Shown here: piece after piece, positions 35,526 through 46,050 of the stretch | How the letters are laid out: each line of letters begins with the position of its first letter | How positions within the stretch are numbered: the first letter of the stretch is position 1 | Origin: Bacillota bacterium | Lineage (GTDB): Bacteria > Bacillota_A > Clostridia > Lachnospirales > Lachnospiraceae | Assembly (NCBI GenBank): GCA_023407175.1 | Contig: JAEYMU010000026.1 | Location: 1-64,000 of the forward strand | Direction: 5' to 3' | Length of the DNA stretch: 64,000 bases | The notes under the pieces: model-generated | The model's input: the letters and a program-made list of their open reading frames with translations, nothing else | What the model was told of the DNA's origin: nothing | Database searches by the model: none | Made by a program: the position numbers and the translations under genes

Positions 35526-36772
35526 AGATGAAATCTATCCTGCTTTTGTCAAGTCTATGCCTTCTTCTCGGCTTCGGGCTGGCAGAAGGGTATATTGCCG
35601 GGCAGCAATATCAGGCCTGCGATATTATTGAATTGAATGATATTTATAAAAGTGTTGAAGCCGGGCTTGCCACGAAGCCGGTATCCGAGCTGGAAGAGGC
35701 TTATAACTGCCGGATCCTGCTTTTGGAAGAAGACGGCTATAGCAATGAGCTTTACAATGCAATCCAAAGGTCTGATATCATAATGGACTATATGGACGGG
35801 GACAGACTGCTTGGCAAGATCATATTTCCGGAGAATTCAGGAAGCTTCTCGAGTCTTAAGCATAAGCTTGCACTTGTGGTCGGTGCTGTTTTTGCGGCTG
35901 CCCTGCTGAATTTGTACCTGTTTGCGTTTTTCATATACCATCGTATTTTAAAGCCGTTTCGCGAACTGGAGCATTTTGCTGATCATATATCCGCCGGCAA
36001 TCTGGATATTCCGCTTCGTATGGACCGGGCGAATTATTTCGGCGCCTTTACTGAAAGCTTTGATATGATGCGGGAGGAGCTTAAAAGGGCAAGACAGGGG
36101 GAATATGAGGCCAATATCAGCAAGAAGGAACTGGTTGCGGAGCTTTCCCATGATATTAAAACACCTGTCTCGACTATTAAGGCCTTATGTGAGCTGCTTG
36201 AGCTTAAGGTGGAGGACGAGGATACAGCCTCCAAGCTTAGCACGATTCATCAGAAGGCGGATGTAATAGATAAGCTGATCAGCAATCTGTTCCATGCCAC
36301 TCTGGAGGAGCTGGAGGTCTTAAGGATTGAGCCACGGGAGGAATACAGTACGATCATCCCGCCGATGTTGGCCGACATGAATCATTATAACCGGATACAT
36401 AGTAAAAACGAACCGCCGGGATGTCTGATTTATTGTGATAGGTTAAGACTGAACCAGGTGATCGATAATATTATTAATAACTCCTATAAATATGCAGGTA
36501 CCGGGATTGATGTTACCTACTATGAGGAAAAGAACGCAATCGTCATGGAAATCAGGGATTATGGCAGCGGAATATCGGAGAATGAGCTTCCCCTGGTCTT
36601 TGAGAAATTCTTTCGGGGAACGAATGCCGCTTCCTGCTCTGGCTCCGGTCTTGGACTATATCTTGCCAGACAGTTCATGGAAGGGATGGAGGGGGCGGTG
36701 GAGTGCCATGTGGACCATGGTTTTATCGTAAGGCTGACGATTAAGAAGGTAGGGGGAGCTTTTAACCCATAG
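35522..36772 (+). CDS. Sensor histidine kinase
   Basis: A 416-aa membrane kinase. An N-terminal helix (7-25), an extracytoplasmic loop of about 90 residues, a second helix (about 120-142), a HAMP-like linker, then HisKA ELSHDIKTPV (His near 210) and HATPase (NNIINNSYKYAG, DYGSGI, GSGLGLYLA). The loop is too long for a classic BceS-type intramembrane sensor. It pairs with the regulator it overlaps. Confidence 0.88.
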   Translation: MKMKSILLLSSLCLLLGFGLAEGYIAGQQYQACDIIELNDIYKSVEAGLATKPVSELEEAYNCRILLLEEDGYSNELYNAIQRSDIIMDYMDGDRLLGKIIFPENSGSFSSLKHKLALVVGAVFAAALLNLYLFAFFIYHRILKPFRELEHFADHISAGNLDIPLRMDRANYFGAFTESFDMMREELKRARQGEYEANISKKELVAELSHDIKTPVSTIKALCELLELKVEDEDTASKLSTIHQKADVIDKLISNLFHATLEELEVLRIEPREEYSTIIPPMLADMNHYNRIHSKNEPPGCLIYCDRLRLNQVIDNIINNSYKYAGTGIDVTYYEEKNAIVMEIRDYGSGISENELPLVFEKFFRGTNAASCSGSGLGLYLARQFMEGMEGAVECHVDHGFIVRLTIKKVGGAFNP

Positions 36773-36860
36773 AATTTACTGCCTTTTGCGCTGCATTTAA
36801 GAATTAGCTAAGGATTTAATAATGTTTGGAAAAAGACTTGTAAATACCAAACTGCTATAA

Positions 36861-36905
36861 TAAGACGAAAGGTTGTAAGAAAAGAATACCTTTCGTCTTA
36901 TTTTT
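36861..36905 (+). terminator. Terminator between kinase and ABC genes
   Basis: TAAGACGAAAGGT pairs perfectly with ACCTTTCGTCTTA, followed by TTTTT. It ends the regulator-kinase transcript or attenuates read-through into the ABC genes. An extended -10 (TGCTATAAT) lies just upstream at 36853-36861. Confidence 0.8.
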
Positions 36906-36917
36906 GAATGGAGGAAA

Positions 36918-37676
36918 ATGATGAATCAGATTTTGGAAGCAGTAAATCTATGTAAGTCCTATTCAAACGGAAGCCTGCTGCAGCATGTGCTGAAAAACTT
37001 GAATATTAAAATTTACGAGGGAGATTTTACCGTTATCATGGGGAATTCGGGCTCAGGCAAATCGACACTTTTGTATGCTTTATCCGGCATGGATAAGCCA
37101 ACGCTGGGAAGCATCCGGTACCGTAGTGAGGAAATCAGCCATTATAACAATGATAGGCTGGCAATATTTAGGCGCAAGCATTGCGGCTTTATCTTTCAGC
37201 AGATGTATTTAAATGATACCATGAGTGTGCTGGATAATATTCTGATCAGCGGACTGTTGATTAATAAGGACCGTAAGGGGCTGATGCTTAAGGCAAAGGA
37301 GCTGCTTTGCGCAGTTGGACTGAATGAGGAATGCTATCACAAATTTCCCAGCCAGCTGTCCGGCGGAGAGGCCCAAAGGGTAGCAATTGTCCGGGCGCTG
37401 ATTAATTCACCGGAGATTGTATTTGCAGATGAACCGACCGGCGCGCTGAATTCTCAGAACGCAGTAAATGTACTTGATGTCATGACACAAGTTAACAGGG
37501 ACGGTCAAAGCATAGTCATGGTAACACATGATATGAAAACAGCAAGAAGGGCTAACCGGATTCTGTATCTGAAGGATGGAATGATTATGGATGAGCTGGA
37601 GCTGGGCTATTATGTGAAGGGAGACAGGGAGCGCCATGATACCCTTCGAAAATTTCTGGAGCGTATGGGCTGGTAA
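36918..37676 (+). CDS. ABC transporter ATP-binding protein (BceA/MacB-like)
   Basis: A 252-aa ATPase with Walker A GNSGSGKST (near 43-51), Q loop FIFQQM, signature LSGGE (near 147) and Walker B VFADEPT followed by GALNSQ, as in the MacB/BceA/LolD branch. It drives the FtsX-type permease downstream, probably in antibiotic-peptide resistance or surface stress; that role is inferred from the neighbouring two-component genes. ATG 36921, three bases later, may be the real start because of the GGAGG spacing. Confidence 0.9.
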   Translation: MMNQILEAVNLCKSYSNGSLLQHVLKNLNIKIYEGDFTVIMGNSGSGKSTLLYALSGMDKPTLGSIRYRSEEISHYNNDRLAIFRRKHCGFIFQQMYLNDTMSVLDNILISGLLINKDRKGLMLKAKELLCAVGLNEECYHKFPSQLSGGEAQRVAIVRALINSPEIVFADEPTGALNSQNAVNVLDVMTQVNRDGQSIVMVTHDMKTARRANRILYLKDGMIMDELELGYYVKGDRERHDTLRKFLERMGW

Positions 37677-37728
37677 TCGAAAGGATGCCGCCAAAGAAGC
37701 AATGCTGCCCAGAGAAAGGGAGGTAAAA

Positions 37729-40083
37729 ATGAATTTATTTATGATAGCAAAATGTAATATGAGAAAGAATAAAAGTATGACCGTTACCCTGGTTATTCTT
37801 ATTATATTTGCGGCGATTTTTCTGTATATCGGTACCAGTGTAATATTGGAGATGAACTCTTTTCTTGACAGGAAGAACCGTGAGCTGGAGGGTTCCGACT
37901 TTACCATATTTGCTCCGGTGAGGTACGAGGCAGCCGTAAATGATTTAATGGATCAGATGGATGGATACGAAAAGCTGGAGACCGTAAAGGCGGTATCGGC
38001 CAATGCCACCATAAAAAACATAACACAAAAGAAAAAAGATGAGCTCATGAGCTTTTTGTTCCTGAACGGAGACAGAAATGAGGAGATAGCACAATTAAGG
38101 ATATTGGATGAAGGGGATAGTAAGCTTCCCAATTCTATCATCCTTCCCTATTACCTTAAAATCGCTAAGGGCTACAGGACCGGAGATGAGATATCCATAA
38201 GCTACGGCGGACAAACACATCAATATGTGATTTATGGCTTTGCGGAGGACGTTATGTTTGCGATACCGAGTAATGTACCCTGCTATAAATGCTATTTATT
38301 TGAGGAGGAATTCAATCAACGGTACGAAGAAGAAAGCACAAGGTATTTTCTGTTGAAAACAATTCTGTCAGAGGGGACGGATCTGGGGCAGTTCAGCAGC
38401 CGGTATGTAAAAGAGCTTAACGAAAGGATAACAGACTCCACCAGCTTAATTACGGCCATGGACTTTGATTCTATGAAGGTGGGAGTAAGTCTTTTCTTTC
38501 AGATTATTATGATATTTCTGATTGTTTTCTCCATGATAATTATTCTGATTGCCCTGACTGTAATACGCTTTGCCGTTGTCACATATATTGAGGGAAACAT
38601 ACAAAATATCGGCTCTATGGAAGCCCTTGGCTATACCGGGAAGGAGCTGGTACGCAGTACGGTTCTTCAATTTGTCCTGATATCTCTGGGCAGTACCTTA
38701 CTGGGGCTTATGATTGCAGCCTCCTGCGCCGGTATTATTACCGATCTTGTATCATCCTCCATCGGGCTTAAGTGGAACGGCGGCATCAATATTCCTGCAA
38801 TGATCATAAATCTGATGCTTATTTTGTTCTTAGTGGCGGTAACTGCTTATCTGACCGCAGCAAAAATCAAGAGAATAACGCCGATTACAGCACTGCGGAG
38901 CGGGATCAATACCCATAATTTCAAAAAAAATTATTTTCCGGCGGATAAATACAAATGGAACCTAAATCTGCTCATGGGTTTAAAAATACTGATGCATAAC
39001 ATGAGGCAGAATATAACGATTTTAATCATAGTTACACTGATGTCCTTTGTCTGTGTGTTTTCCTTTATGACAAATTATAATTTTATTATTGACAATACGG
39101 CAGTCATGCGATTGGTCGGATTGGAAACCTCCCATCTTTCGATCAACTATATCGCTTCTGATTCAGTTAAAATCTTTGATGAGATCAGCCGGATGGAGCA
39201 GATCAAAAAAACAGTCCGTATTTCCAGAATTGAGATGACCTTATCCTTCGGCAAACAGGAAGCGGCGCCCACGGTCAGCATCTGCAATGATTTCAGTCTC
39301 CTTGAAATTAACACGGTGGTTCAGGGAAGGTATCCTGTCCATGACAATGAGATTGCGGTAACCTCTTTGATACTCAAGCAGCTTGGAGCTAAGCTGGGAG
39401 ATTCCATTATCCTGACGGGAGCAGAGCTAAAAGAAGATTATCTTATCGTTGGTATCACACAGCAAATGAGCAGCCTGGGCAGAGGGGCCTATATTACAGA
39501 GGAGGGAATGAGACGAATCAGTCCGGAATTCGTCCCTTCGGATCTCCTGATTTATCTGGAGGATGAAAAGGACATTGCTTCGGTAACAAAGAGCATAGAG
39601 AAGAATTATGAGAGCCTGCCCATCATAATCACCAATACAAAAGAAGCCTCCGAAGGTATTCTGGAGACCTTCAACAAAGCGATTACCGGCTTTTGCATCG
39701 GTTGTATCGTAATTACTTTGTCCATCATATCAATGGTAATGTATCTGCTGATTCGGATAAAGCTGATGAAGGAGAAGGTCCGGCTTGGCGTGTCCAAGGC
39801 TCTGGGATTTACGACACGGCAGTTGATTTTTCAGGTTATCTGCAGCTTTTGCCCGGTTTGTATGGTTGGGGCATTGATGGGAACGGTAATAGCCTCCTAT
39901 GCTACGAATCCGCTTCTGGCAGTCATGCTGTCCATGGCGGGAAGTATAAAAAACTGTCATTTTATAATCAGCCCGGGACTCACACTGACAACCTTTCTGT
40001 CAATTACGCTGTTTTTCGTTCTGCTTACCGGCCTGGTCGCAGGTGCAGTCAGAAAAATAACTCCCTGTGAGCTATTCCGCTAG
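37729..40083 (+). CDS. FtsX-like ABC permease
   Basis: A 784-aa permease with two FtsX modules: a first membrane helix (about 18-38), a large extracytoplasmic domain (about 40-260), three helices (about 270-400), a second helix (about 455), another outer domain, and three C-terminal helices (about 660-775). This is the MacB-like/YknZ-like architecture rather than the ten-helix BceB. GGGAGG precedes ATG 37729. Confidence 0.88.
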   Translation: MNLFMIAKCNMRKNKSMTVTLVILIIFAAIFLYIGTSVILEMNSFLDRKNRELEGSDFTIFAPVRYEAAVNDLMDQMDGYEKLETVKAVSANATIKNITQKKKDELMSFLFLNGDRNEEIAQLRILDEGDSKLPNSIILPYYLKIAKGYRTGDEISISYGGQTHQYVIYGFAEDVMFAIPSNVPCYKCYLFEEEFNQRYEEESTRYFLLKTILSEGTDLGQFSSRYVKELNERITDSTSLITAMDFDSMKVGVSLFFQIIMIFLIVFSMIIILIALTVIRFAVVTYIEGNIQNIGSMEALGYTGKELVRSTVLQFVLISLGSTLLGLMIAASCAGIITDLVSSSIGLKWNGGINIPAMIINLMLILFLVAVTAYLTAAKIKRITPITALRSGINTHNFKKNYFPADKYKWNLNLLMGLKILMHNMRQNITILIIVTLMSFVCVFSFMTNYNFIIDNTAVMRLVGLETSHLSINYIASDSVKIFDEISRMEQIKKTVRISRIEMTLSFGKQEAAPTVSICNDFSLLEINTVVQGRYPVHDNEIAVTSLILKQLGAKLGDSIILTGAELKEDYLIVGITQQMSSLGRGAYITEEGMRRISPEFVPSDLLIYLEDEKDIASVTKSIEKNYESLPIIITNTKEASEGILETFNKAITGFCIGCIVITLSIISMVMYLLIRIKLMKEKVRLGVSKALGFTTRQLIFQVICSFCPVCMVGALMGTVIASYATNPLLAVMLSMAGSIKNCHFIISPGLTLTTFLSITLFFVLLTGLVAGAVRKITPCELFR

Positions 40084-40271
40084 TGCTGCCTTGCATAAAT
40101 ATCGCTGAATTAAGTGATATTTACGCAAGGTGGTACTGGTGCTGCTCTACGCAGATAAAAACAGCTTGCCAAACACGCCCTGATATGACAGGATAAAAAA
40201 TTTATGTAAATTATCACTTATCTATGGTAGAATTCATAGTATAAAAAACATGCATAGAAACGGGGAGGACT

Positions 40272-42212
40272 ATGGGGAAACGGTATGTTTTGGTTATACT
40301 TGCTTTTCTACTGGTATTGGGCAGCACAGGCTGCAAATGGGGAGGAACGGAAACCGTGCAAGAGCCGTCAGCGGTTACGGTGACGCCGGCTCCGGTATCA
40401 CAGCAGGGCTTTTATTTTTCTGAAATAGGCTATTTTTATTCCGAGGATACAAGCGTACAGATTATCAGCGGAAAGCCCGGCAGGATTTATTATACCATGG
40501 ATGGCAGTGATCCTGATGAGCAGCAGACCTTATATAAGGAGCCGATTCAGCTGATTGCCAACAGCGATACCAGGGCAAATGTCATTAAGGCAAAGGCCTA
40601 TTATGAGGATGGAACCGAGTCGGATACTATCATACATACTTATTTTGTGGGAAAGAATGTGAAGGAGCGGTTTGATACCCTGATATTCTCGGTTACAACA
40701 GACCCCTACAATTTGTATGATTATGAATACGGAATCTTTGTGGAAGGAAAGCTAAGGGACGATTATATCGCTTTGCATCCGGGAGTTGAGGTTGATCCGG
40801 ATGATCCGGCCAATTTCAATATCCGTGGAATGGAGGGCGAACGGGAGGTATATCTGGAGGTTTTTGAACCGGACGGAACCCGAGTGATTGCCCAAAATGC
40901 CGGAATCCGTACCTACGGGGGCTGGTCCAGAGCCCGGGAACAGAAGTCCATTAAAATATTTTCCAGAAAAGAATACGATGCAGAGAATAAGAAGCTTAAA
41001 TATTCATTTTTCCCGGAGCGGACCTCGGTAAACGGAGAGGTGATTGATTCCTTTAAAAGACTGGTGCTTCGTAACTGCGGCAATGATAACGGCTTTGCAT
41101 TTATCCGGGATGAACTGTTCCAGACACTGGCTGCACAGGCAGGCTATTCGGATTATGAAGCAGTCCGACCGGCCGCCATGTTTGTTAACGGCGAATACCG
41201 GGGCTTCTTCTGGCTGCATGAGGTATATTGCGATGAATATTTTGAAGATCATTACGGTAAATATGACGGAAGCTTTGAGATACTGGAGGGTGGAGAAACC
41301 TATAAAAACGCGGATAGTGATGGGGATAATGCGGAGATTGTCAAGGATTATGAGGAGATGTATCATACCTACGTTACTAAGGATCTGACGGATAACACCA
41401 ATTATGAGGCACTGTGCAAGGTGCTTGATGTGGAGAATTATCTTTCCTACTATGCCTACAACATCTATCTTGGCAATGAAGACTGGCCCCACAATAACTA
41501 TAGAACCTATCGTTATTATGCGGCCGAGGGTGAGGGATACGGGGAAGCACCCTTTGACGGAAAGTGGCGCTACCTTTTGCATGATATGGATTTTAGTACC
41601 GGCATCTACAGTACCGGCGCTTATGTTGATAACATTCAGCAATATATTGGAGAAAATGGAGAGGTCCAAAGCGCCAGTCCGCTGTTCGGCCTCTTAATGC
41701 AAAGAGAGGATTGCCGGGAAATATTTATTAAAAAAACTCTGGATTTAATTAACGGCGTATTCGAGCCCTCCCACTTTAACAGTGTATTGGATGAAATGAA
41801 TGCCTCCCGGTCAAACGAGCTGCAGCACACCTATGGAAAGAATTTGATCGAGGATTGGGTCAGCTCCGATGATCTGTCCGGAAGAATTGATGAGCTTAAG
41901 AATTATATCTTCCAGAGGGATGAGCATATCCTGGAGAAATACCGGCAGTATTTTAGACTGGGCGGTATTTATACCTTAAGCGTAATACCGGCTGATGGCT
42001 GTCAGGTGAAGATTAATTCATTTACCACCGATTCTATTTTTGCGGGAAGCTATTATGAGGATTACGCCACGACAGTTACTGCTGTTCTGCCAAAGGGGAA
42101 GAAGCTTGATTACTGGCTGGTGAACGGGGATAAGGCCACACAAGAGGAGCTGACGGTTACTGCCGGTATGATAAAAGATAATAAGGTGGATATTGAAATG
42201 GTTGTGAAATAA
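40272..42212 (+). CDS. CotH-family lipoprotein
   Basis: A 646-aa lipoprotein (lipobox LGSTGC, Cys 21). Residues 45-120 look like a chitobiase-type C-terminal/FN3-like module (GRIYYTMDGSDPDEQQTLYKEPI). The CotH kinase-like domain follows (about 130-560), with RTYGGWSRAREQKSIKIF and the active-site-like LLHDMDFSTGI. CotH proteins phosphorylate proteins in spore coats and occur on the surface of many Clostridia, often on cellulose-degrading species. The C-terminal 80 residues form a repeat-like beta domain. GGGGAGG lies upstream. It is monocistronic. Confidence 0.85.
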   Translation: MGKRYVLVILAFLLVLGSTGCKWGGTETVQEPSAVTVTPAPVSQQGFYFSEIGYFYSEDTSVQIISGKPGRIYYTMDGSDPDEQQTLYKEPIQLIANSDTRANVIKAKAYYEDGTESDTIIHTYFVGKNVKERFDTLIFSVTTDPYNLYDYEYGIFVEGKLRDDYIALHPGVEVDPDDPANFNIRGMEGEREVYLEVFEPDGTRVIAQNAGIRTYGGWSRAREQKSIKIFSRKEYDAENKKLKYSFFPERTSVNGEVIDSFKRLVLRNCGNDNGFAFIRDELFQTLAAQAGYSDYEAVRPAAMFVNGEYRGFFWLHEVYCDEYFEDHYGKYDGSFEILEGGETYKNADSDGDNAEIVKDYEEMYHTYVTKDLTDNTNYEALCKVLDVENYLSYYAYNIYLGNEDWPHNNYRTYRYYAAEGEGYGEAPFDGKWRYLLHDMDFSTGIYSTGAYVDNIQQYIGENGEVQSASPLFGLLMQREDCREIFIKKTLDLINGVFEPSHFNSVLDEMNASRSNELQHTYGKNLIEDWVSSDDLSGRIDELKNYIFQRDEHILEKYRQYFRLGGIYTLSVIPADGCQVKINSFTTDSIFAGSYYEDYATTVTAVLPKGKKLDYWLVNGDKATQEELTVTAGMIKDNKVDIEMVVK

Positions 42213-42217
42213 AACAG

Positions 42218-42262
42218 GAGGTAAACTGTACCTTTACTAAGGACAGTTTACCTCTTTCTTTG
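42218..42262. terminator. Bidirectional terminator
   Basis: GAGGTAAACTGT pairs perfectly with ACAGTTTACCTC, followed by TTTCTTT; it lies between convergent genes. Confidence 0.8.
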
Positions 42263-42281
42263 CTTTGGTGAGGCTGAAAGC

Positions 42282-43730
42282 TTATGGCTCTGACTTTACC
42301 TCGGCAAGCTTGGTTTTCCTTATCCTATACAAGCGGAAGGCTGTCAGCAAGGCACCCAGGGCGCTGATCAGGGCTGCGGCCATATAGGCCCCCTGCATAC
42401 CATAGACAAATACATCATCCCGTCCGCTGATATAGGTGGAGACACTGTATCCGATTTTTGCACTCATACGGCCGTATAGAATTAATATGGCCATAGTGGT
42501 ACCAGAGATCATACCAAGATTACGGATTAATGCATTGACACTGCCGGAGATACCGAGCATATTGCGGGGGGCATTTGCCATAATCAGCGAGGTGTTCGGG
42601 GACTGGAACAGGGCATTGCCCAGGGACATGATTATAATATAGAAAATCATGACATACAGGCTGGAATGCTCGTTTAGTGTGGCCATCAAAAACAATCCTG
42701 CGCTGTTAGCCACAAGACCCAGAAAGGTCAGAAATTCGGAGCCGATTTTATCCGACAAGTAACCGCTGACAGGCGCAACCACCGACATGACCAAAGGATA
42801 CACCACCATAATAAGTCCGGTCATGGCAGGGGTGTATTTTAATACATTTTGCAGATAAAAGGGCTGAATAATCATGGTGCTGTTAATCGATACAAAGGAA
42901 ATAAAGGCACAGAAGATACTAAGGGAGAAAAGCTTGTTCTTAAACAGGCTTAGCTGGAGCAAAGGGTCCTGTGTCCTGCGTTCCAGTGCGATAAATATAA
43001 CAAAGGTAAGGACGGATACTGCCAATCCGGCAAAAATTGCAGGATTATGATAACCGTAATCCTCACCCATAATCAGCGAAGTAAACAGGGCGACAACCGA
43101 TACGGCGAACAGGGAAGCGCCTCTTGCATCGAGCTTTTCCTCCCGTACCTTTTTTGGCTTTGGCAGATTTTTAAGCGCCAGAATAAAGACAACGATGCCA
43201 ACAGGTACATTAATTAAGAAAATGTAATGCCAGCTAAACTTTGATATAATAAAGCCCCCGATGGGCGGGCCTGCCATAGAGCCCAGGGCTACAAAGGTAC
43301 CGGAGATGCCGAGTGCCTTACCCCTTTCATTACCGGGGAATACCTGGGTAATAATTCCCTGGTTGTTGGCCATGGTGGCAGCGGCACCGATTGCCTGGAG
43401 CGCTCTTGCAAGGATTAATATGGATAGGGAGTTGGCAAAGCCGCATAACAGGGACCCTATGGTAAATATGACAATACCGTATTTGAAAATGCTGGTCTTG
43501 CCTTTGATGTCCCCAAGTCTTCCGAAAACCAGGATAGAGCCTGAGATGACAATAAGATAGGAGGAGACCACCCAGGCGACGGCCTCGGTGCTGACAGAAA
43601 GCTTGTCTGCCATATCGGGCAGGGCAACATTCACGATACTGCCGTCAAGAGTAGCCATAAAGGTCATCAGGACGACGCTGAACAAAATGACCATACGGTT
43701 TTTATTTACTTTTTCACTTGTTTGTTCCAT
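42282..43730 (-). CDS. MFS multidrug exporter, DHA2 (EmrB/QacA) family
   Basis: A 482-aa transporter with about 14 hydrophobic segments. It shows ATLDGSIVNVALP in helix 1 (the acidic DxxxVNVALP motif of this family), GRLGDIKG in the loop 2-3 motif A, and GPPIGG in motif C. These export drugs or toxic compounds by proton antiport. It is monocistronic, with the PAS/GGDEF region divergent upstream. The substrate cannot be deduced. Confidence 0.9.
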   Translation of the reverse strand: MEQTSEKVNKNRMVILFSVVLMTFMATLDGSIVNVALPDMADKLSVSTEAVAWVVSSYLIVISGSILVFGRLGDIKGKTSIFKYGIVIFTIGSLLCGFANSLSILILARALQAIGAAATMANNQGIITQVFPGNERGKALGISGTFVALGSMAGPPIGGFIISKFSWHYIFLINVPVGIVVFILALKNLPKPKKVREEKLDARGASLFAVSVVALFTSLIMGEDYGYHNPAIFAGLAVSVLTFVIFIALERRTQDPLLQLSLFKNKLFSLSIFCAFISFVSINSTMIIQPFYLQNVLKYTPAMTGLIMVVYPLVMSVVAPVSGYLSDKIGSEFLTFLGLVANSAGLFLMATLNEHSSLYVMIFYIIIMSLGNALFQSPNTSLIMANAPRNMLGISGSVNALIRNLGMISGTTMAILILYGRMSAKIGYSVSTYISGRDDVFVYGMQGAYMAAALISALGALLTAFRLYRIRKTKLAEVKSEP

Positions 43731-43982
43731 GGATTTTATCCTTCCGCATAAATAAATTAAATGAGCTATTACAGCATTCTAAAGCGCTTTTTTGATTTCG
43801 TCAATATATAAATTAACAGAATACTGTGCAGATATGCACCATATGGAAGATAAAACATGAATAATTAATACTTTTTCCACACCATATTCACAGAGTATCC
43901 ACACTTTATCCTTAAAATCCTGAACATACAGGAAGATACGATAGTGCCTTTGGCATTAAAACAGTACCAGGGAGGAAACGGG

Positions 43983-45659
43983 ATGAGGACAAAATTTATG
44001 AATTTGCTTTGGGACATTCTGCAAAATAACCGCAAAAATAAGGATACGGAGTACTATCTAAATATGAGCAGCCGTCAGCATCCATACTTGGAGGCCGGGC
44101 TTTTTGCTTTACTATACCTGATTCTGGGGATAACCTGGCTGGCCTTTCCGGATAGTATTCTTGCATGGCTTTTTCACATAACGACGGATTTTCGAATTAT
44201 TAATATTATGAAGGGGTGGACCTTCGTGGTTTTATCTGCTCTGCTTATTTTTATCTTTCTGCTTCGAAGATTACTTTTATTCGATGGAGCCCTAAAAAAG
44301 CTGGATATCAACCGAAAGCAGCAGAAGCTAATTGAACAGGAGCTGAATCAGATGGCATATTATGATGCTCTTACAAAGCTGCCCAACCGGTCCCTGCTTG
44401 AGAACAAATGCAGGGAACTGATTCAAAGCTCTCCCGCAGGCTTTGCATTCATATGTATGGATGTGGACAATTTTAAAAACATCAATGATTCTCTGGGGCA
44501 TTCTGCCGGAGACCAGTTCCTGGTCAGTCTTTCCGAGCGACTGAAAAAATGTGTCGGTCCAAGGGATTTTGCCGCCCGTGTCGGCGGGGACGAATTTGTG
44601 ATACTGCTTACCTCGATTAAGACCAGGGAGGAGATAGAAAAACAGCTGCAGCGTTTGCAAAATTCCTTAAAAAGGCCCTGGATCTTTCGCGGGCTGAAAT
44701 TTATAACCTCCATTAGCATGGGTGTGGCATTATATCCTGAGCATGGCAGGGATTTGCAGCTTTTGCACCGTAATTCCGATATTGCCATGTATGCGGTAAA
44801 GAAAAATGCCAAGAATAATTTCTGCTTCTACTCGGAGGAGCTCAACCGCAAGAACCTTCATGATATCCTTATGATTCACGAGCTCCATAAGGCAATTGAA
44901 AATGAGGAATTTCTTCTGTATTATCAGCCGATATTCAATCTGGAGACAGGAAAAATCAGCGGGGTAGAGGCGCTGATCCGCTGGCTTCATCCAGAGCAGG
45001 GGCTGATATCACCGATGGAATTCATACCCTTGGCAGAGGAGTCCGGTCTGATCCATGACATTGAGGATTGGATTATAAGAACAGCCTTTCGTCAGAAAAA
45101 GGAATGGGAACAGAGTTTTTCGGAGGGAGCCGGACTTTTTATGTCGATTAACATATCCGGAAAAAGCTTTGTACGTTATGGCTTTGTCAACATGATCCGC
45201 AACCTGCTGATGCAGACGGGCCTAAACAGCAATGAAATTCTATTTGAGATCACCGAAACCGTACTCATTGAGAAAATGGACATTTCTAAAAAGGTAATCA
45301 ACGATATCAGCAATATGGGAGTCCAGATTGCGCTGGATGATTTCGGTTCGGGCTATTCTTCACTTACTTATCTGAAAAATCTTCCCATTGATGTGGTTAA
45401 ACTGGATGCCAATTTTATCAGAGGGATCATTGCTCATGGAGAGGACAGGCTGATTGTGGAAGCAATAACGGCGCTGACCCATAGTCTGGGGCTTAGAATC
45501 GTTGCCGAAGGTATTGAAACAAAAGAGCAATTAGCCATACTTGAGGAAAACAACTGTGATTACGGACAGGGATATCTGTTTGGACGGCCGGTTCCCGGCG
45601 AGGTTCTTGAAACTATTTTAAAAGAGAAGAGAGAACAGATATGTATAGAAGAAGGATAA
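43983..45659 (+). CDS. GGDEF-EAL c-di-GMP turnover protein
   Basis: A 558-aa membrane enzyme. Two helices (about 35-55 and 70-92) precede a GGDEF domain (YYDALTKLPNR to about 280) with intact GGDEF near 201-205, and an EAL domain (about 300-555) with EALIRW near 329, FEITET, DDFGSGYSS, KLDANFI and EGIET. Both active sites look intact, so synthesis or breakdown of c-di-GMP is possible. GGGAGG precedes ATG 43983. The PilZ protein at 22724 is a potential receptor. Confidence 0.9.
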   Translation: MRTKFMNLLWDILQNNRKNKDTEYYLNMSSRQHPYLEAGLFALLYLILGITWLAFPDSILAWLFHITTDFRIINIMKGWTFVVLSALLIFIFLLRRLLLFDGALKKLDINRKQQKLIEQELNQMAYYDALTKLPNRSLLENKCRELIQSSPAGFAFICMDVDNFKNINDSLGHSAGDQFLVSLSERLKKCVGPRDFAARVGGDEFVILLTSIKTREEIEKQLQRLQNSLKRPWIFRGLKFITSISMGVALYPEHGRDLQLLHRNSDIAMYAVKKNAKNNFCFYSEELNRKNLHDILMIHELHKAIENEEFLLYYQPIFNLETGKISGVEALIRWLHPEQGLISPMEFIPLAEESGLIHDIEDWIIRTAFRQKKEWEQSFSEGAGLFMSINISGKSFVRYGFVNMIRNLLMQTGLNSNEILFEITETVLIEKMDISKKVINDISNMGVQIALDDFGSGYSSLTYLKNLPIDVVKLDANFIRGIIAHGEDRLIVEAITALTHSLGLRIVAEGIETKEQLAILEENNCDYGQGYLFGRPVPGEVLETILKEKREQICIEEG

Positions 45660-45704
45660 AGAGAAATAATACATCAGGAAAATATAACAAAAGGAAGTGA
45701 AACT

Positions 45705-45863
45705 ATGAGCAAGCAGTCAAATCAAAGATACCGCAAGGAAAATGAAAAGGAAGGCTTGAAAAAGGAAGGAATGGAAACAACCTCAGGAGAAAATGGAGGC
45801 CGAAGAAACCGCGATAAAATAAGAACAGAGTATCAAGCCCCTCCTACGGGATCAAAAGAATAA
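45705..45863 (+). CDS. Small highly charged protein
   Basis: A 52-aa protein beginning MSKQSNQRYRKENEKEG, rich in Lys, Glu, Arg and Asn, with no hydrophobic core. AAGGAAGTG lies upstream. It follows the GGDEF-EAL gene by 45 bases. It is probably disordered; its make-up recalls small spore or nucleic-acid-associated proteins, but no family is recognised. The stretch 45864-46050 shows no gene. Confidence 0.55.
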   Translation: MSKQSNQRYRKENEKEGLKKEGMETTSGENGGRRNRDKIRTEYQAPPTGSKE

Positions 45864-46050
45864 TATAGTAAAGTCGGATACAAGGGGGTAAATTTGCTTG
45901 TCCGATGAATGAAAACAGGTGGATTTTGAGCAGGAGGGAGTTATCTTGTCCTCTGACTGGGCGATGTCCCGGATAAAATTCCGGGCCACAATAGCGCAGT
46001 ATTTCCAGTATCAATAGAAATCCTTATGTTTCGGCGACTATGACGGTCTG

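Noticed and set aside
43745..43982. c-di-GMP riboswitch before the GGDEF-EAL gene
   Set aside because: No GEMM-type conserved core could be recognised in the leader.
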